DNA of 64,000 nt from Lachnospiraceae bacterium (GTDB lineage Bacteria > Bacillota > Clostridia > Lachnospirales > Lachnospiraceae). A program made the translations under genes and the position numbers. The stretch covers positions 31,966-95,965 of the forward strand of contig JAEELL010000085.1 of the NCBI GenBank assembly GCA_016282745.1. Reading direction: 5' to 3'. The notes under the pieces are model-generated. The model saw only the letters and a list, made by a program, of their open reading frames with translations. It was not told the origin of the DNA and ran no database searches. Positions 44,756-53,717 of the stretch are shown here, piece by piece. How positions within the stretch are numbered: position 1 is the stretch's first letter; each line of letters opens with the position of its first letter.

Positions 44756-46231
44756 TCACAAAACAGTTCTAACTTCCGGCTCCGAAATAACCTCGCTGAC
44801 TAGTTCTCTCTCATCCATATGATGCTTAACACCTTTTATTTCCTGATAATCCTCATGACCTTTTCCCGCAAGTACAATTACATCTCCGTCACGGGCATTT
44901 AAAATAGCATATCTTATCGCATCTTTTCTGTCAGGAACAGTTGCGTACTCACCGCCAACTCTGTCAATTCCGGTCACAATATCCGCAATAATATCCATTG
45001 GTTCTTCATTTCTCGGGTTATCGGAAGTTACTATTGTAAAGTCAGAAAGTTTAGCTGACACTTCCCCCATGTTAAAACGTCTGTCCTTTGATCTGTTACC
45101 ACCGCAACCAAACAGTGTAACAATTCTTCCCGGATTATATTCTCTGAGTGTATTTAACAGACTCTCAAGACTCATCGCGTTATGCGCATAATCAATCATC
45201 AATGTAAATCTGTCAGACACTTTTATTATTTCTACTCGCCCCTTTACAGACACACTAAGCAGAGCCTTTTTAATCATTTCCTTATCTTCTGTAAAATGTC
45301 TGCATATTGCCAAGGCACAAAGCGAATTATATACACTGAACCTTCCCGGAACATGCATTTCAACATCAATATCAATCAAACCGCTGACATTATATTTACA
45401 GCCCAAAAATCCCGGGCCGGTAACAAGTTTAATATTATCGGCTTTCAAATCCGATTCTTTTTCTATACTGTAAGTTTCAAGATCACAAGTGTGACCCTTT
45501 ATAACATCTTTAATATGCTTATCGTCGACATTGACAATTCCGTGTTTACACTGTTTTAAAAGCATACTCTTGCAGTTGAGATAATCTTCGAAATCCTTGT
45601 GTTCATTTGGACCAATGTGGTCAGGCTCAATGTTTGTAAAAATACCGTAATCGAAAGTAAATCCTGCCACTCTATGAAGCATAAGTCCCTGAGACGACAC
45701 TTCCATAACAACGCACTTAATTCCTTTTTCTACCATTTTTGCAAAAGTCTGCTGTACAATATAAGACTCCGGGGTTGTGTTAACTGATGGTATTTTTTCA
45801 TCACCTATTATTGTTTCTATAGTTCCGATAAGTCCTGTACTGATTCCAACATTTTCAAGCACCTGTCTTACCATATATGAAGTAGTTGTCTTGCCCTTTG
45901 TTCCTGTAATTCCGATTGTTGTAAGTTTTTCGGCCGGATATCCGAAGAATGCAGCCGACATATATGCAAGTGCAAGTCTTGTATCTTCAACCTTTATTAT
46001 TGTAACACCAGATATTTCTTCAACATCCTCCATTACAATAACAGCTGCTGCTTTCTTTTCAACAACCTGCGCAATATACTGATGTCCGTCAAAAGCTGCT
46101 CCCTTGATACAGACAAACACATCTTTGTCTGAAACTTTTCTTGAATCATATACCAATTCATTTACTTCACAGTCATCATTTCCACAGACAACTGTGTATT
46201 CTAATTTTTCTAATAAATCACTTAATTTCAT
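44756..46231 (-). CDS. murE: UDP-MurNAc-tripeptide synthetase, meso-DAP-adding MurE
   Basis: MurE adds the third amino acid to the peptidoglycan stem peptide. The 491-residue product has the ATP-binding TIGITGTKGKTTTSYM, SVNTTPESYIVQ, and the specificity motif TSDNPRNEEP; DNPR marks meso-diaminopimelate as the substrate. ATG 46231 has AGAGGG upstream and replaces a longer frame to 46264. It has its own promoter and lies apart from a dcw cluster, which is common in Lachnospiraceae. Confidence 0.96.
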   Translation of the reverse strand: MKLSDLLEKLEYTVVCGNDDCEVNELVYDSRKVSDKDVFVCIKGAAFDGHQYIAQVVEKKAAAVIVMEDVEEISGVTIIKVEDTRLALAYMSAAFFGYPAEKLTTIGITGTKGKTTTSYMVRQVLENVGISTGLIGTIETIIGDEKIPSVNTTPESYIVQQTFAKMVEKGIKCVVMEVSSQGLMLHRVAGFTFDYGIFTNIEPDHIGPNEHKDFEDYLNCKSMLLKQCKHGIVNVDDKHIKDVIKGHTCDLETYSIEKESDLKADNIKLVTGPGFLGCKYNVSGLIDIDVEMHVPGRFSVYNSLCALAICRHFTEDKEMIKKALLSVSVKGRVEIIKVSDRFTLMIDYAHNAMSLESLLNTLREYNPGRIVTLFGCGGNRSKDRRFNMGEVSAKLSDFTIVTSDNPRNEEPMDIIADIVTGIDRVGGEYATVPDRKDAIRYAILNARDGDVIVLAGKGHEDYQEIKGVKHHMDERELVSEVISEPEVRTVL

Positions 46232-46351
46232 AACAAACCCTCTGTACTTTATTATATTAAACACTTACTTCCATTAAGCATTCCTATTTAAACTTTGCAA
46301 TTAACCTTCAACGTCAAAATCACTGATGTTATACTCTGCTTTTAAATATAT

Positions 46352-46368
46352 TGTCGTACTTCACGACA
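46352..46368. promoter_or_regulatory. Dyad at the murE transcript 5' end
   Basis: A perfect TGTCGT-5-ACGACA dyad starts within a few bases of the predicted murE start point. It would form a 5' hairpin in the RNA or a protein site in the DNA. A GGAGGTG followed by a GTG codon (46361) could also open a ten-residue leader frame here. Confidence 0.4.
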
Positions 46369-46376
46369 CCTCCACT

Positions 46377-46406
46377 ACTATATCACATTGAAACAGACCT
46401 TTGCAA
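46377..46406 (-). promoter_or_regulatory. Promoter of murE
   Basis: Minus strand TTGCAA (46401-46406), 18-bp spacer, TATAGT (46377-46382). The leader is about 140 bases. Confidence 0.7.
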
Positions 46407-46507
46407 ATATATATTACTCTCTTAAATTTGTTAAGACTTTTTTCCTGCATATACTATTTTTTTGATAGTCATTTTTAAAAATCTAATGTGTTTTTATTTT
46501 ATTGTAA

Positions 46508-47797
46508 CTATTTATTATTGTTTTCTTTCCTTTTTATATTTCGAAGCGTAAATAACTCATATATATTTTTTAAACAAAATAAGTAATCACGTTTTTCTAT
46601 TTTTTCTGACAAAACAATTTCAAATGTCTTTTCTGTTTTGCCATTAATAATCAAATAATAACAACCGACACATTCACCTTTTTCCATTGGTGCATTTATT
46701 TGACTCATTACTGATTTTTTTATCTCAACTTCATCTTTCTCAGACAGTAGCACGGAATAATCTTCTCTGTTTTTAATTTTAGCCTGCACTTTTTTCAAGT
46801 CGCCGTTATTAACATTAATATCAATATTCATATCCGTATGACCTTGTGGAAAGACTTTTATACACTTGTATTTTCTTCCATATTTAATCAACTTTTTCGT
46901 ATCTTCCCACTTAAATGATTTATTCGGAGGCCAGCCACTTCCAAGAACCACACTCACCAATCTGTGCCCGTTATTATCTACAGCTCCCACGAAACAATAT
47001 CCTGCCTTTCCCGTAAATCCTGTCTTTATTCCAATGGAGTCACTCTCCATAGCAAGAAATCCGTTTTTATTATTGACAGTAATACTTCTCTTTCCCGTAA
47101 TTTCATTAAAACTATATGTTTTTTTATTTACAATTTCTAAAAATCTCTTATCCCTTATTGCACATGCCCCAATCAACGCCATATCATATGCAGTTGAATA
47201 GTGGTTATCGGCATCAAGACCGTTTGGCGTTACAAAGTTTGTATTGTAAGCCCCCAACTGAACGGCCTTTTCATTCATAAGAGTAGCAAAATTTTCCACC
47301 GTTCCCGAGATATGTTCGGCAATGGCCACAGCAACATCATTATAAGACTCAAGCATCATCGCATAAATCAAATCACTCATCTTATATTTTTCACCTACTT
47401 TTGTTCTCATATTTACTTTTGGCATCGAAGCTGCTCTTTGTGATACCTCCACAATATCATTAGGATTTGATTTTTCAAGCGCAATAATACATGTCATTAT
47501 CTTCGTTGTGCTTGCAATACTTCTTCTCTCGTCAGATTTCTTTTCCAATAAAATTCTTCCATTTTCTCCGTCAATTAGAACAAATGACTCTGCATGAAAA
47601 TTTCGCGGTTCATCATTTTGAATGTCACTATTTTGCACTTCGCTTTGCCCATCAACAGTATCAACCGACAATGAAAGTGCTGTAATTGTTGTAAGCATTA
47701 AAATATTTATAGCTTTTATTATTACTTTCTTTACTATTGTCATTGTTATTTTTCTTATTATTTTTGATATTACTTTTTTTATACAACCATCTCCCAC
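46508..47797 (-). CDS. D-alanyl-D-alanine carboxypeptidase (DacF/PBP5 type), copy 1
   Basis: A serine D,D-carboxypeptidase that trims pentapeptides in the wall. The 429-residue frame has a basic N terminus and a hydrophobic export signal (about 22-45), then catalytic Ser96-x-x-Lys99 in ASTTKIMT, SYN in MLESYNDVAVA and KTG in GIKTGFTGKAGYCFV, with the typical C-terminal beta domain. The start is uncertain: GTG 47797 has no good ribosome site, and ATG 47746 (MTIVKKV) is also possible. A second, distinct copy lies at 49420-50733, with scpBA between. In Bacillus dacF lies downstream of xerD-deoB and acts in sporulation. Confidence 0.9.
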   Translation of the reverse strand: MGDGCIKKVISKIIRKITMTIVKKVIIKAINILMLTTITALSLSVDTVDGQSEVQNSDIQNDEPRNFHAESFVLIDGENGRILLEKKSDERRSIASTTKIMTCIIALEKSNPNDIVEVSQRAASMPKVNMRTKVGEKYKMSDLIYAMMLESYNDVAVAIAEHISGTVENFATLMNEKAVQLGAYNTNFVTPNGLDADNHYSTAYDMALIGACAIRDKRFLEIVNKKTYSFNEITGKRSITVNNKNGFLAMESDSIGIKTGFTGKAGYCFVGAVDNNGHRLVSVVLGSGWPPNKSFKWEDTKKLIKYGRKYKCIKVFPQGHTDMNIDINVNNGDLKKVQAKIKNREDYSVLLSEKDEVEIKKSVMSQINAPMEKGECVGCYYLIINGKTEKTFEIVLSEKIEKRDYLFCLKNIYELFTLRNIKRKENNNK

Positions 47798-47840
47798 TTA
47801 ATTTAAATCTAACTATTTCAACACCATTTCAAGAACACTC

Positions 47841-47918
47841 TCTGTGCAAGCCATGAGATAACTTACTTAGTAAGTTATCGACTGCGACAGCGATTATTTA
47901 TAATCGCGATAGCACAGA
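47841..47918. other. Three-way-junction-like intergenic structure
   Basis: An outer stem tctgtgc (47841-47847) with gcacaga (47912-47918) encloses two perfect hairpins: gataacttact/agtaagttatc (47857-47879, one central base) and gcgattat/ataatcgc (47890-47907). Such nested dyads are unlikely by chance. The element lies in the scpB-dacF1 spacer after the scpB terminator and could be a small RNA, a leader or a repeat-family element. Confidence 0.55.
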
Positions 47919-47951
47919 TTTTCGCTTGGCTCGTCGTGGATAACAAAAGAA

Positions 47952-47988
47952 CAGTTGAAAAACGGGGGAGTTTCCCACTTTTCAACTG
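47952..47988 (-). terminator. Terminator after scpB
   Basis: A 10-bp stem cagttgaaaa/ttttcaactg with an inner ggg/ccc helix, followed on the minus strand by TTCTTTTG. It lies five bases beyond the scpB stop. Confidence 0.8.
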
Positions 47989-47992
47989 CTCC

Positions 47993-48562
47993 TTAATCAT
48001 TTGATTTGATAGCAACTTCCTGTTCAGCTTCTATCTTAAATTCTTCTATTTTGTCTAAATCAATATCCGGAAGATTATCAGATGAATCAACACCAAATCT
48101 TCTCAAAAATTCTTCTGTGGTTCCAAACAGAATAGGTCTTCCGGGTACATCTAATCTTCCCACTTCTTCAATCAGATCGTACTCCACAAGTTTGTTAATA
48201 GCATGATCACACTTAACGCCTCTGATTCTTTCAATCTCACCCTTTGTTATAGGCTGTTTATATGCAACAATTGATAATGTCTCCATAAGTACTTCTGTTA
48301 GAATCTGACGTTTTGGCTGTTTTGCGATTTTGATAAGAATATCATACATCTCAGGTTTTGTACAAAGCTGATAAGCATTCTCAAGTTCTATTATCCTTAT
48401 TCCTCTGTCTTCCTGTTCCAGTTTTTCTTTCAAGCCACTTACAATTTTAACAACATCTTTCTTCTTTATATCAAGAGCAACCGCTATCTTATCAATTTCC
48501 ACCGATTCACCCATAGTAAATAAAATAGCTTCTATTGCAGCTTCATAATTAATATTTCCCAC
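47993..48562 (-). CDS. scpB: Segregation and condensation protein B
   Basis: ScpB dimerises and binds ScpA in the SMC condensin complex. The 189-residue winged-helix protein shows AIEAILFTMGE, LCTKPEMYD, TEVLMETLSIVAYKQPITK and IRGVKCDHAINKLVE, typical of ScpB. It lies 34 bases after scpA, the conserved order; SMC itself is at 17087-20653. Confidence 0.97.
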   Translation of the reverse strand: MGNINYEAAIEAILFTMGESVEIDKIAVALDIKKKDVVKIVSGLKEKLEQEDRGIRIIELENAYQLCTKPEMYDILIKIAKQPKRQILTEVLMETLSIVAYKQPITKGEIERIRGVKCDHAINKLVEYDLIEEVGRLDVPGRPILFGTTEEFLRRFGVDSSDNLPDIDLDKIEEFKIEAEQEVAIKSND

Positions 48563-48596
48563 GACTGTCTCCTCTTCACATCTATCGAGATATTAT

Positions 48597-49334
48597 TTAT
48601 GCTGATATGTATATATCATCAAAAGTTCTCTCCTGACGCACAGTGATAACACCGTTTTTAATCAGTTCCAACACTGCCAGGAAAGTAACGATAACATTCA
48701 TCTTGGATTTTTGTGTTTCGAGCATCTGCTTAAAACTGCAGTTTCGTCTCTCTCTGGTATAATGCTTTACATAATCAATCTTGTCTGTAAGGCTAACCTC
48801 TTCCATCTCAATCTTACCAAACTTACTTCTGATTGGATCAATCTTATCCACCTGTCTCTTGAGCACCATCTGGAATACCTCATTGAGTTTCTTCAAATCC
48901 ATGCCTTCTAAAATCTCATCAAGATTGACCGGAGGTCTGTATTTAAGTACTTCATCAGGAATTGTTGGTTCCTTATACAATGACTTTCCTGCATATAACT
49001 GTCTGTCTCTTAATTCTATAGCCGCATATTTGTACATCTTGTATTCAATAAGTTTTGCAACAAGTTCTTCTCTCGGATCTATCTCTTCGCCTTCTTCATT
49101 AACCTCTTTTGGAAGAAGCATCTTACACTTGATGTCGACAAGAGTTGCTGCCATAACAAGAAATTCGCTGACAAGATTCAAATCATCTTTGTCCATTGCG
49201 TCAACATATTCCATATATTGTCTTGTTATCTCGACTATTGGAATATCGTAAATATCAACTTTGTTTTTATCTATAAGATGAAGCAAAAGATCAAGGGGAC
49301 CTTCAAACACTTCAAGCTTTACAGCTAAATCCAT
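48597..49334 (-). CDS. scpA: Segregation and condensation protein A
   Basis: ScpA is the kleisin that bridges the SMC heads. The 245-residue protein starts MDLAVKLEVFEGPLDLLLHL and has VDIYDIPIVEITRQYMEYV, MLLPKE and the C-terminal winged helix with FLAVLELIKNGVITVRQ. ATG 49334 has AAGGAAG six bases upstream; the frame upstream overlaps the promoter region and is rejected. It is cotranscribed with scpB. Confidence 0.97.
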   Translation of the reverse strand: MDLAVKLEVFEGPLDLLLHLIDKNKVDIYDIPIVEITRQYMEYVDAMDKDDLNLVSEFLVMAATLVDIKCKMLLPKEVNEEGEEIDPREELVAKLIEYKMYKYAAIELRDRQLYAGKSLYKEPTIPDEVLKYRPPVNLDEILEGMDLKKLNEVFQMVLKRQVDKIDPIRSKFGKIEMEEVSLTDKIDYVKHYTRERRNCSFKQMLETQKSKMNVIVTFLAVLELIKNGVITVRQERTFDDIYISA

Positions 49335-49419
49335 CTTTGACTTCCTTTCTGGTAAAATATACGTCCATTTTCCCGACTTTTCAATTTTACATAAAAAAAC
49401 AGTTTTTTTCAATGGTTTA

Positions 49420-50733
49420 TTACATCATTGCCACAATATATTGTATTATTTTGTAAAAAACATGCACAAAATGTGCTTTTTTCACATTTTCGCATGATAT
49501 TAAATCCACCTCTCCAATCTTATTTTCTTCAATGTAATATTCAACTTTTCCAACTTTTTGTCCTTTTTTGACCGGAGCAGTTATCTCTTTATCTCTTTTT
49601 ATTTTTTTCTCTATTATTTTCTTCTCATCCTTAAATACATAACAAAATCTATCTTTTCTTTCCGCTAACAACTCACTGTTTAATCCACCCTTCACCTCAC
49701 ATTTAACTTTCTTTGCGCTATCATCACTGTAAATACTGCAATTGGCAAAACCATATTTTAAAAGTTCATTAGCCTCTTTGAATCTCACTTTATAATCTTT
49801 GGCTCCAAGAATAACCGATATCAGTGTGATATTATCCTGCTTTGCCACAACACTTACACAATACTTTGCCTTAGAAGTACTTCCTGTCTTTAATCCCAGT
49901 ACAGACTCATTTCCTTTCAACAATTTATTTGTATTTGTCAGAACAAATTCTTTATCTCCTTTATTTGTACTGTGAATGATAGTCTCCATCCAAATTGAGG
50001 AATATTTCAAAATATCCGGGTATTTCACAATCAGTTCTCTGCTCATTACCGCCACATCTCTTGCACAAGAATAATGGTTATCTGAATCAGTCAGACCGGT
50101 ACAGTCCTCAAAATGTGTGTCATTCATTTCCAATTTTGTACATCGCTCATTCATCAATTCAACAAATTTCTGTTCCGAACCTGCTATGTGTTCTGCCATA
50201 GCAACTGCCGCATCATTTCCGGAAGCTATTACAATACACTTTATCATTGTCTCTACACTCTGTTTTTCTCCCTCTTCGAGAAACACCTGTGACCCTCCCA
50301 TACTCTTTGCATAAGAACTGGTTGTAACCAAATCTTCCTTACTAATTATCCCCTTTTCAAGTGCATCATAAATTAGGAGCAGCGTCATAATTTTTGTTAC
50401 ACTGGCAATACTGACATGCTCTTTGCTGTTCTTCTCCAAAAGAATTGTTCCTGAAATTGCCTCCATCAGGCAGTTTTCTCTCGCAGTCATTTCGAATTGA
50501 TTCTCTTCACTCTGATTTTTCACATTTTGACTTTTCTCATCTTGTTTTTTTTCATCTCGATTTTTTTCATTTTGTTTTTCCAAATTTTGTTTTTCCACCT
50601 TCTGATGTACTTCATTATTCTGAATTGAGTTATTCTGTTCCACTACACTCCCATAAATCTGAAATGTACCGGTAATAACAAAAATCACCGCAAGCCACAC
50701 CACCAGCCACGACAGGACATAATTATTCAACAT
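49420..50733 (-). CDS. D-alanyl-D-alanine carboxypeptidase, copy 2, with Lys/Gln-rich stalk
   Basis: A 437-residue PBP5-type carboxypeptidase. An N-terminal helix (about 8-28) is followed by a low-complexity stalk (about 45-80) rich in Lys, Gln, Asn and Glu (EKQNEKNRDEKKQDEK), then catalytic Ser111-x-x-Lys114 in ASVTKIMT, SGN in ASGNDAAVA and KTG in GLKTGSTSKAKYCV, with a C-terminal amphipathic or membrane segment. It differs from copy 1 by the stalk and by SGN instead of SYN. The ATG lies directly after the T run of a terminator-like hairpin whose 3' arm holds the only ribosome-like GAGAG, which is odd. Confidence 0.9.
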   Translation of the reverse strand: MLNNYVLSWLVVWLAVIFVITGTFQIYGSVVEQNNSIQNNEVHQKVEKQNLEKQNEKNRDEKKQDEKSQNVKNQSEENQFEMTARENCLMEAISGTILLEKNSKEHVSIASVTKIMTLLLIYDALEKGIISKEDLVTTSSYAKSMGGSQVFLEEGEKQSVETMIKCIVIASGNDAAVAMAEHIAGSEQKFVELMNERCTKLEMNDTHFEDCTGLTDSDNHYSCARDVAVMSRELIVKYPDILKYSSIWMETIIHSTNKGDKEFVLTNTNKLLKGNESVLGLKTGSTSKAKYCVSVVAKQDNITLISVILGAKDYKVRFKEANELLKYGFANCSIYSDDSAKKVKCEVKGGLNSELLAERKDRFCYVFKDEKKIIEKKIKRDKEITAPVKKGQKVGKVEYYIEENKIGEVDLISCENVKKAHFVHVFYKIIQYIVAMM

Positions 50734-50774
50734 AAAAAACTCTCACTACTCTTTTATTATATTGTAGTGAGAGT
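50734..50774 (-). terminator. Terminator-like hairpin touching the dacF2 start codon
   Basis: A perfect 11-bp stem actctcactac/gtagtgagagt (50739-50749, 50764-50774) with a 14-base AT loop, then TTTTT and at once the ATG of the next gene. It follows the LtaS-like gene by nine bases. The 3' arm includes GAGAG, the only plausible ribosome site of dacF2, and the loop holds TATAAT on the minus strand. Confidence 0.8.
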
Positions 50775-50783
50775 CATTTATAT

Positions 50784-52949
50784 TTATTCCTTTTTCTTTT
50801 TGTGTTTCTTTGTTACTTCTTCAGTTTCGCCACTTGATTCCTCAACTGCCGAGGTTTCTTCATGCATTTTATCATCAGAATCTTCCTCATTGTTCTCATC
50901 CTCATAAACAATTGAATCCGTCACAATCAAGACATGACTGTCTGAATTCTGCTGTTTTACAAGGAAGGAATCACCGATTTCCAACTCTGGATAATAAACA
51001 ATCAGTGTACTTGGGTCCACAAACTCAGTTTCAAGTTTCTTATCATTAACAAAGACACGACTATACTGAGTAAAATTACTTCCATAAATATATATCTTTC
51101 CATCCTCAGCCAAAGTCGGATTTATAGATCTGAAGATAACTTTTTTGAGACCAAACTGGATATCTGTACCCTTGTAAGGATTTTCTCCTTCATAAATGAG
51201 ATTATCACCATAAAGCATGTCATACTCCAGATTTTTAAGTCCTTCCAAATACTCATCCTGATCTTCGTCAAGTCTGTGTTTCTGTGTATATTTATTAATA
51301 TCACCTGCATCCATATTAAACTGACTCAATATCTTAGACTGCATTTGGAACGCCTCAATATCTTCATTCTCAAATCCTGCGTCAAAATTACTCCAGATAA
51401 TATATTCTTCCTTAAAAACATCTCCATCAACAAGTTCTTCTTCCGTGATACCAAGGCTTGGAAGGTGATCTCCATACAACACGAGTACAGTATCTTCTTT
51501 CAAAGTACTTAATTCATCGGTAAGTTCTTTCAGAAATGCATCCATCTCATTAATCTGACTCACATAATATTCAAATGAATTTTTTCTTGCCACATCATCA
51601 ATGCCTTCGACTTTGATTGGAAAATCTCCTTCATGAGAAGGATAACTTCCATGTCCCTGAACAGAAATGGTGTAAATATAATCCTGCTGTTTCTTGCTGG
51701 ATCTGAGCGCCTGCATGATATACTGGGTAAGATACTTATCTTTTGCCCATCCCATAGGTGTTCTCTCTTCAACATTCATAGTTTCTACCGAAGTAAATGT
51801 GTCATATCCGAGATTACTGAAAACAAGATTTCTACTATAAAAAGTTGCTGTATTATTGTGTATAGCATGACATTTATATCCGTAATTTTTCAGATTATAA
51901 CATATGCTTTCACATGTTTTCTCCTTGAGAACTGTCTTGAATGGATATTCTCCCGGGCCAAAATCATCAAGATTCATGCCAGTCATAACCTCAAACTCAG
52001 TATTAACAGTTCCTGCTCCAACAATCGGAACATCCATACGTCCGTGAGGATATTTTTCTTTTAACTCTGTATAATAAGGCAACGGATTCTCTGAGAAAGT
52101 AAGATTTTTCATATTGTTTACATCAAAGAATGATTCTAACTGAAGAAAAATAAGGTTCGGTGTCTTTTTAACCTCTTCTTCTTTTGTGTGATCTTTAGTC
52201 TCATCTTTAATACTCTTAATCTTTTCGTCAGAATAATCCTGCGGCTTATCAACACCTGTATTCAAAAGGCTGTTTACAAAGCAATAAACAAAACCAAACT
52301 CATTATAGCTGTCAGCCAGATTACCAAACTTTGTGGACAAGAGGTCCGCACTTATTCCAAGATTAATCGATCCGAGAGCAACCGCATATACAAGGGCAAT
52401 AATTCCAGCTGTCTTAACTACATTTATCTTATGATCAATCTTAGGTATTTTCTTCCATATAAACATAAGTCCTACAACTGCACCGATGGCAAGCAGTACA
52501 ATAAGCACTATCATCGGTGGGCTTACATATTTATTCATAATGGCAATTGCACTGTCTATCAGCATAAGGTCGACCGCCGTAAATGGCGTAACCCTGTAAG
52601 AAAGCAATACGCTGTTTGCCACTCCAAATATAATCCATATGATAGAAATAACTGCCATACCGAAAATACGCCTTCTCATAAGCAGTGTTACAGATAATGT
52701 CATTAAAACAATCATAGCATTACAAAGGAGAACATAAGGTGATGAAATCAGATAATATATTCCCTTTGCAAATGAATGTCTTGCCAGCATCTCAATTATC
52801 AGTGTAACAATAATAGCGTCAAATAAATACATATATACAATCCGTTTATTGTATGTTTTTTTGAATATATCTTTATATTGCTTAAAATTTTCCTGAACAG
52901 TATTTTTTATATTGAGAAAAATATCTTTTATCTTTTTATTTTTAAACAT
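50784..52949 (-). CDS. LtaS-family sulfatase, phosphoglycerol transferase
   Basis: A 721-residue membrane enzyme of the lipoteichoic acid synthase/alkaline-phosphatase superfamily. Five N-terminal helices (within about 35-215) precede an extracellular sulfatase domain with metal ligand FLQLESFFD, a threonine nucleophile in AGTVNTEFEVMTG, and YGDHLPSLG. It would polymerise or transfer glycerol-phosphate outside the cell. The C-terminal extension (about 600-721) has a beta domain of IPT/filamin-like strands (TLAEDGKIYIYGSNF) and a Glu-rich, Lys-ended tail, not found in Bacillus LtaS. It begins three bases after the udp stop and may be cotranscribed with it. Confidence 0.9.
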   Translation of the reverse strand: MFKNKKIKDIFLNIKNTVQENFKQYKDIFKKTYNKRIVYMYLFDAIIVTLIIEMLARHSFAKGIYYLISSPYVLLCNAMIVLMTLSVTLLMRRRIFGMAVISIIWIIFGVANSVLLSYRVTPFTAVDLMLIDSAIAIMNKYVSPPMIVLIVLLAIGAVVGLMFIWKKIPKIDHKINVVKTAGIIALVYAVALGSINLGISADLLSTKFGNLADSYNEFGFVYCFVNSLLNTGVDKPQDYSDEKIKSIKDETKDHTKEEEVKKTPNLIFLQLESFFDVNNMKNLTFSENPLPYYTELKEKYPHGRMDVPIVGAGTVNTEFEVMTGMNLDDFGPGEYPFKTVLKEKTCESICYNLKNYGYKCHAIHNNTATFYSRNLVFSNLGYDTFTSVETMNVEERTPMGWAKDKYLTQYIMQALRSSKKQQDYIYTISVQGHGSYPSHEGDFPIKVEGIDDVARKNSFEYYVSQINEMDAFLKELTDELSTLKEDTVLVLYGDHLPSLGITEEELVDGDVFKEEYIIWSNFDAGFENEDIEAFQMQSKILSQFNMDAGDINKYTQKHRLDEDQDEYLEGLKNLEYDMLYGDNLIYEGENPYKGTDIQFGLKKVIFRSINPTLAEDGKIYIYGSNFTQYSRVFVNDKKLETEFVDPSTLIVYYPELEIGDSFLVKQQNSDSHVLIVTDSIVYEDENNEEDSDDKMHEETSAVEESSGETEEVTKKHKKKKE

Positions 52950-52952
52950 TGT

Positions 52953-53717
52953 TTATTCCTCGATTAATTTCTTAATTGCCTCAATTGCAACCTGAATAGA
53001 ACTGTCTGTATCAAGGCAATCCTCTTCTTCATACCCCAGTGCTTTTCTTTCCTGATTCCAAACAACATTGAAAACAGCACCACATCTGACCCCAAGTCTA
53101 GCTGCAACAGTAAATAAAGCTGCCGACTCCATCTCACTTGCAAGAACTCCCAATCGCTTCCATGCCTCCCATTTGTTGAGAAGGTCATAAGAAACCGGCA
53201 TCACTTCAGGGCTGTGCTGTCCATAAAAAGAATCTTTGCACTGAACCACTCCGCAATGATAATTCTTACCAAGTTCTCTGCAGGCATCCACAAGCGCTCT
53301 TGTCACTTCAAAATCAGATACCGCAGGATACTCAATAGGCGCATATTCCCTACTTGTTCCTTCATGCCTTATGGCAGCATTTGCAATGACACTGTCACCG
53401 GATTTAACTTTGAGATTAATGCCTCCGCATGTACCAATCCTAATAAAGGTATGAACCCCAATCTTTGCCAACTCTTCCATAGCAATGGCCGCTGAGGGAC
53501 CGCCGATTCCCGTTGACGTAACAGAAACTTTCTTTCCTGCTATGGTCCCTGTGTATGTTGTAAACTCTCTGTTTGATGTCACAAAATGCGCATCGTCAAA
53601 GTACTCTGCTATCTTTTTGCATCTTCCGGGATCTCCCGGCAATATGCAATACTCACCCACATCACCTTTTTTCATGTTGATGTGATACATAACTTCCATA
53701 TCATTTACAGTCTTCAT
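52953..53717 (-). CDS. udp: Uridine phosphorylase
   Basis: A nucleoside phosphorylase splitting uridine to uracil and ribose-1-phosphate. The 254-residue product shows [53 protein letters not shown] and the uridine-phosphorylase-type [15 protein letters not shown]. Its ATG overlaps the deoB stop (ATGA), so ribose-1-phosphate is passed to DeoB. In Bacillus a purine phosphorylase stands in this position; sequence marks favour Udp here. Confidence 0.9.
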   Translation of the reverse strand: MKTVNDMEVMYHINMKKGDVGEYCILPGDPGRCKKIAEYFDDAHFVTSNREFTTYTGTIAGKKVSVTSTGIGGPSAAIAMEELAKIGVHTFIRIGTCGGINLKVKSGDSVIANAAIRHEGTSREYAPIEYPAVSDFEVTRALVDACRELGKNYHCGVVQCKDSFYGQHSPEVMPVSYDLLNKWEAWKRLGVLASEMESAALFTVAARLGVRCGAVFNVVWNQERKALGYEEEDCLDTDSSIQVAIEAIKKLIEE

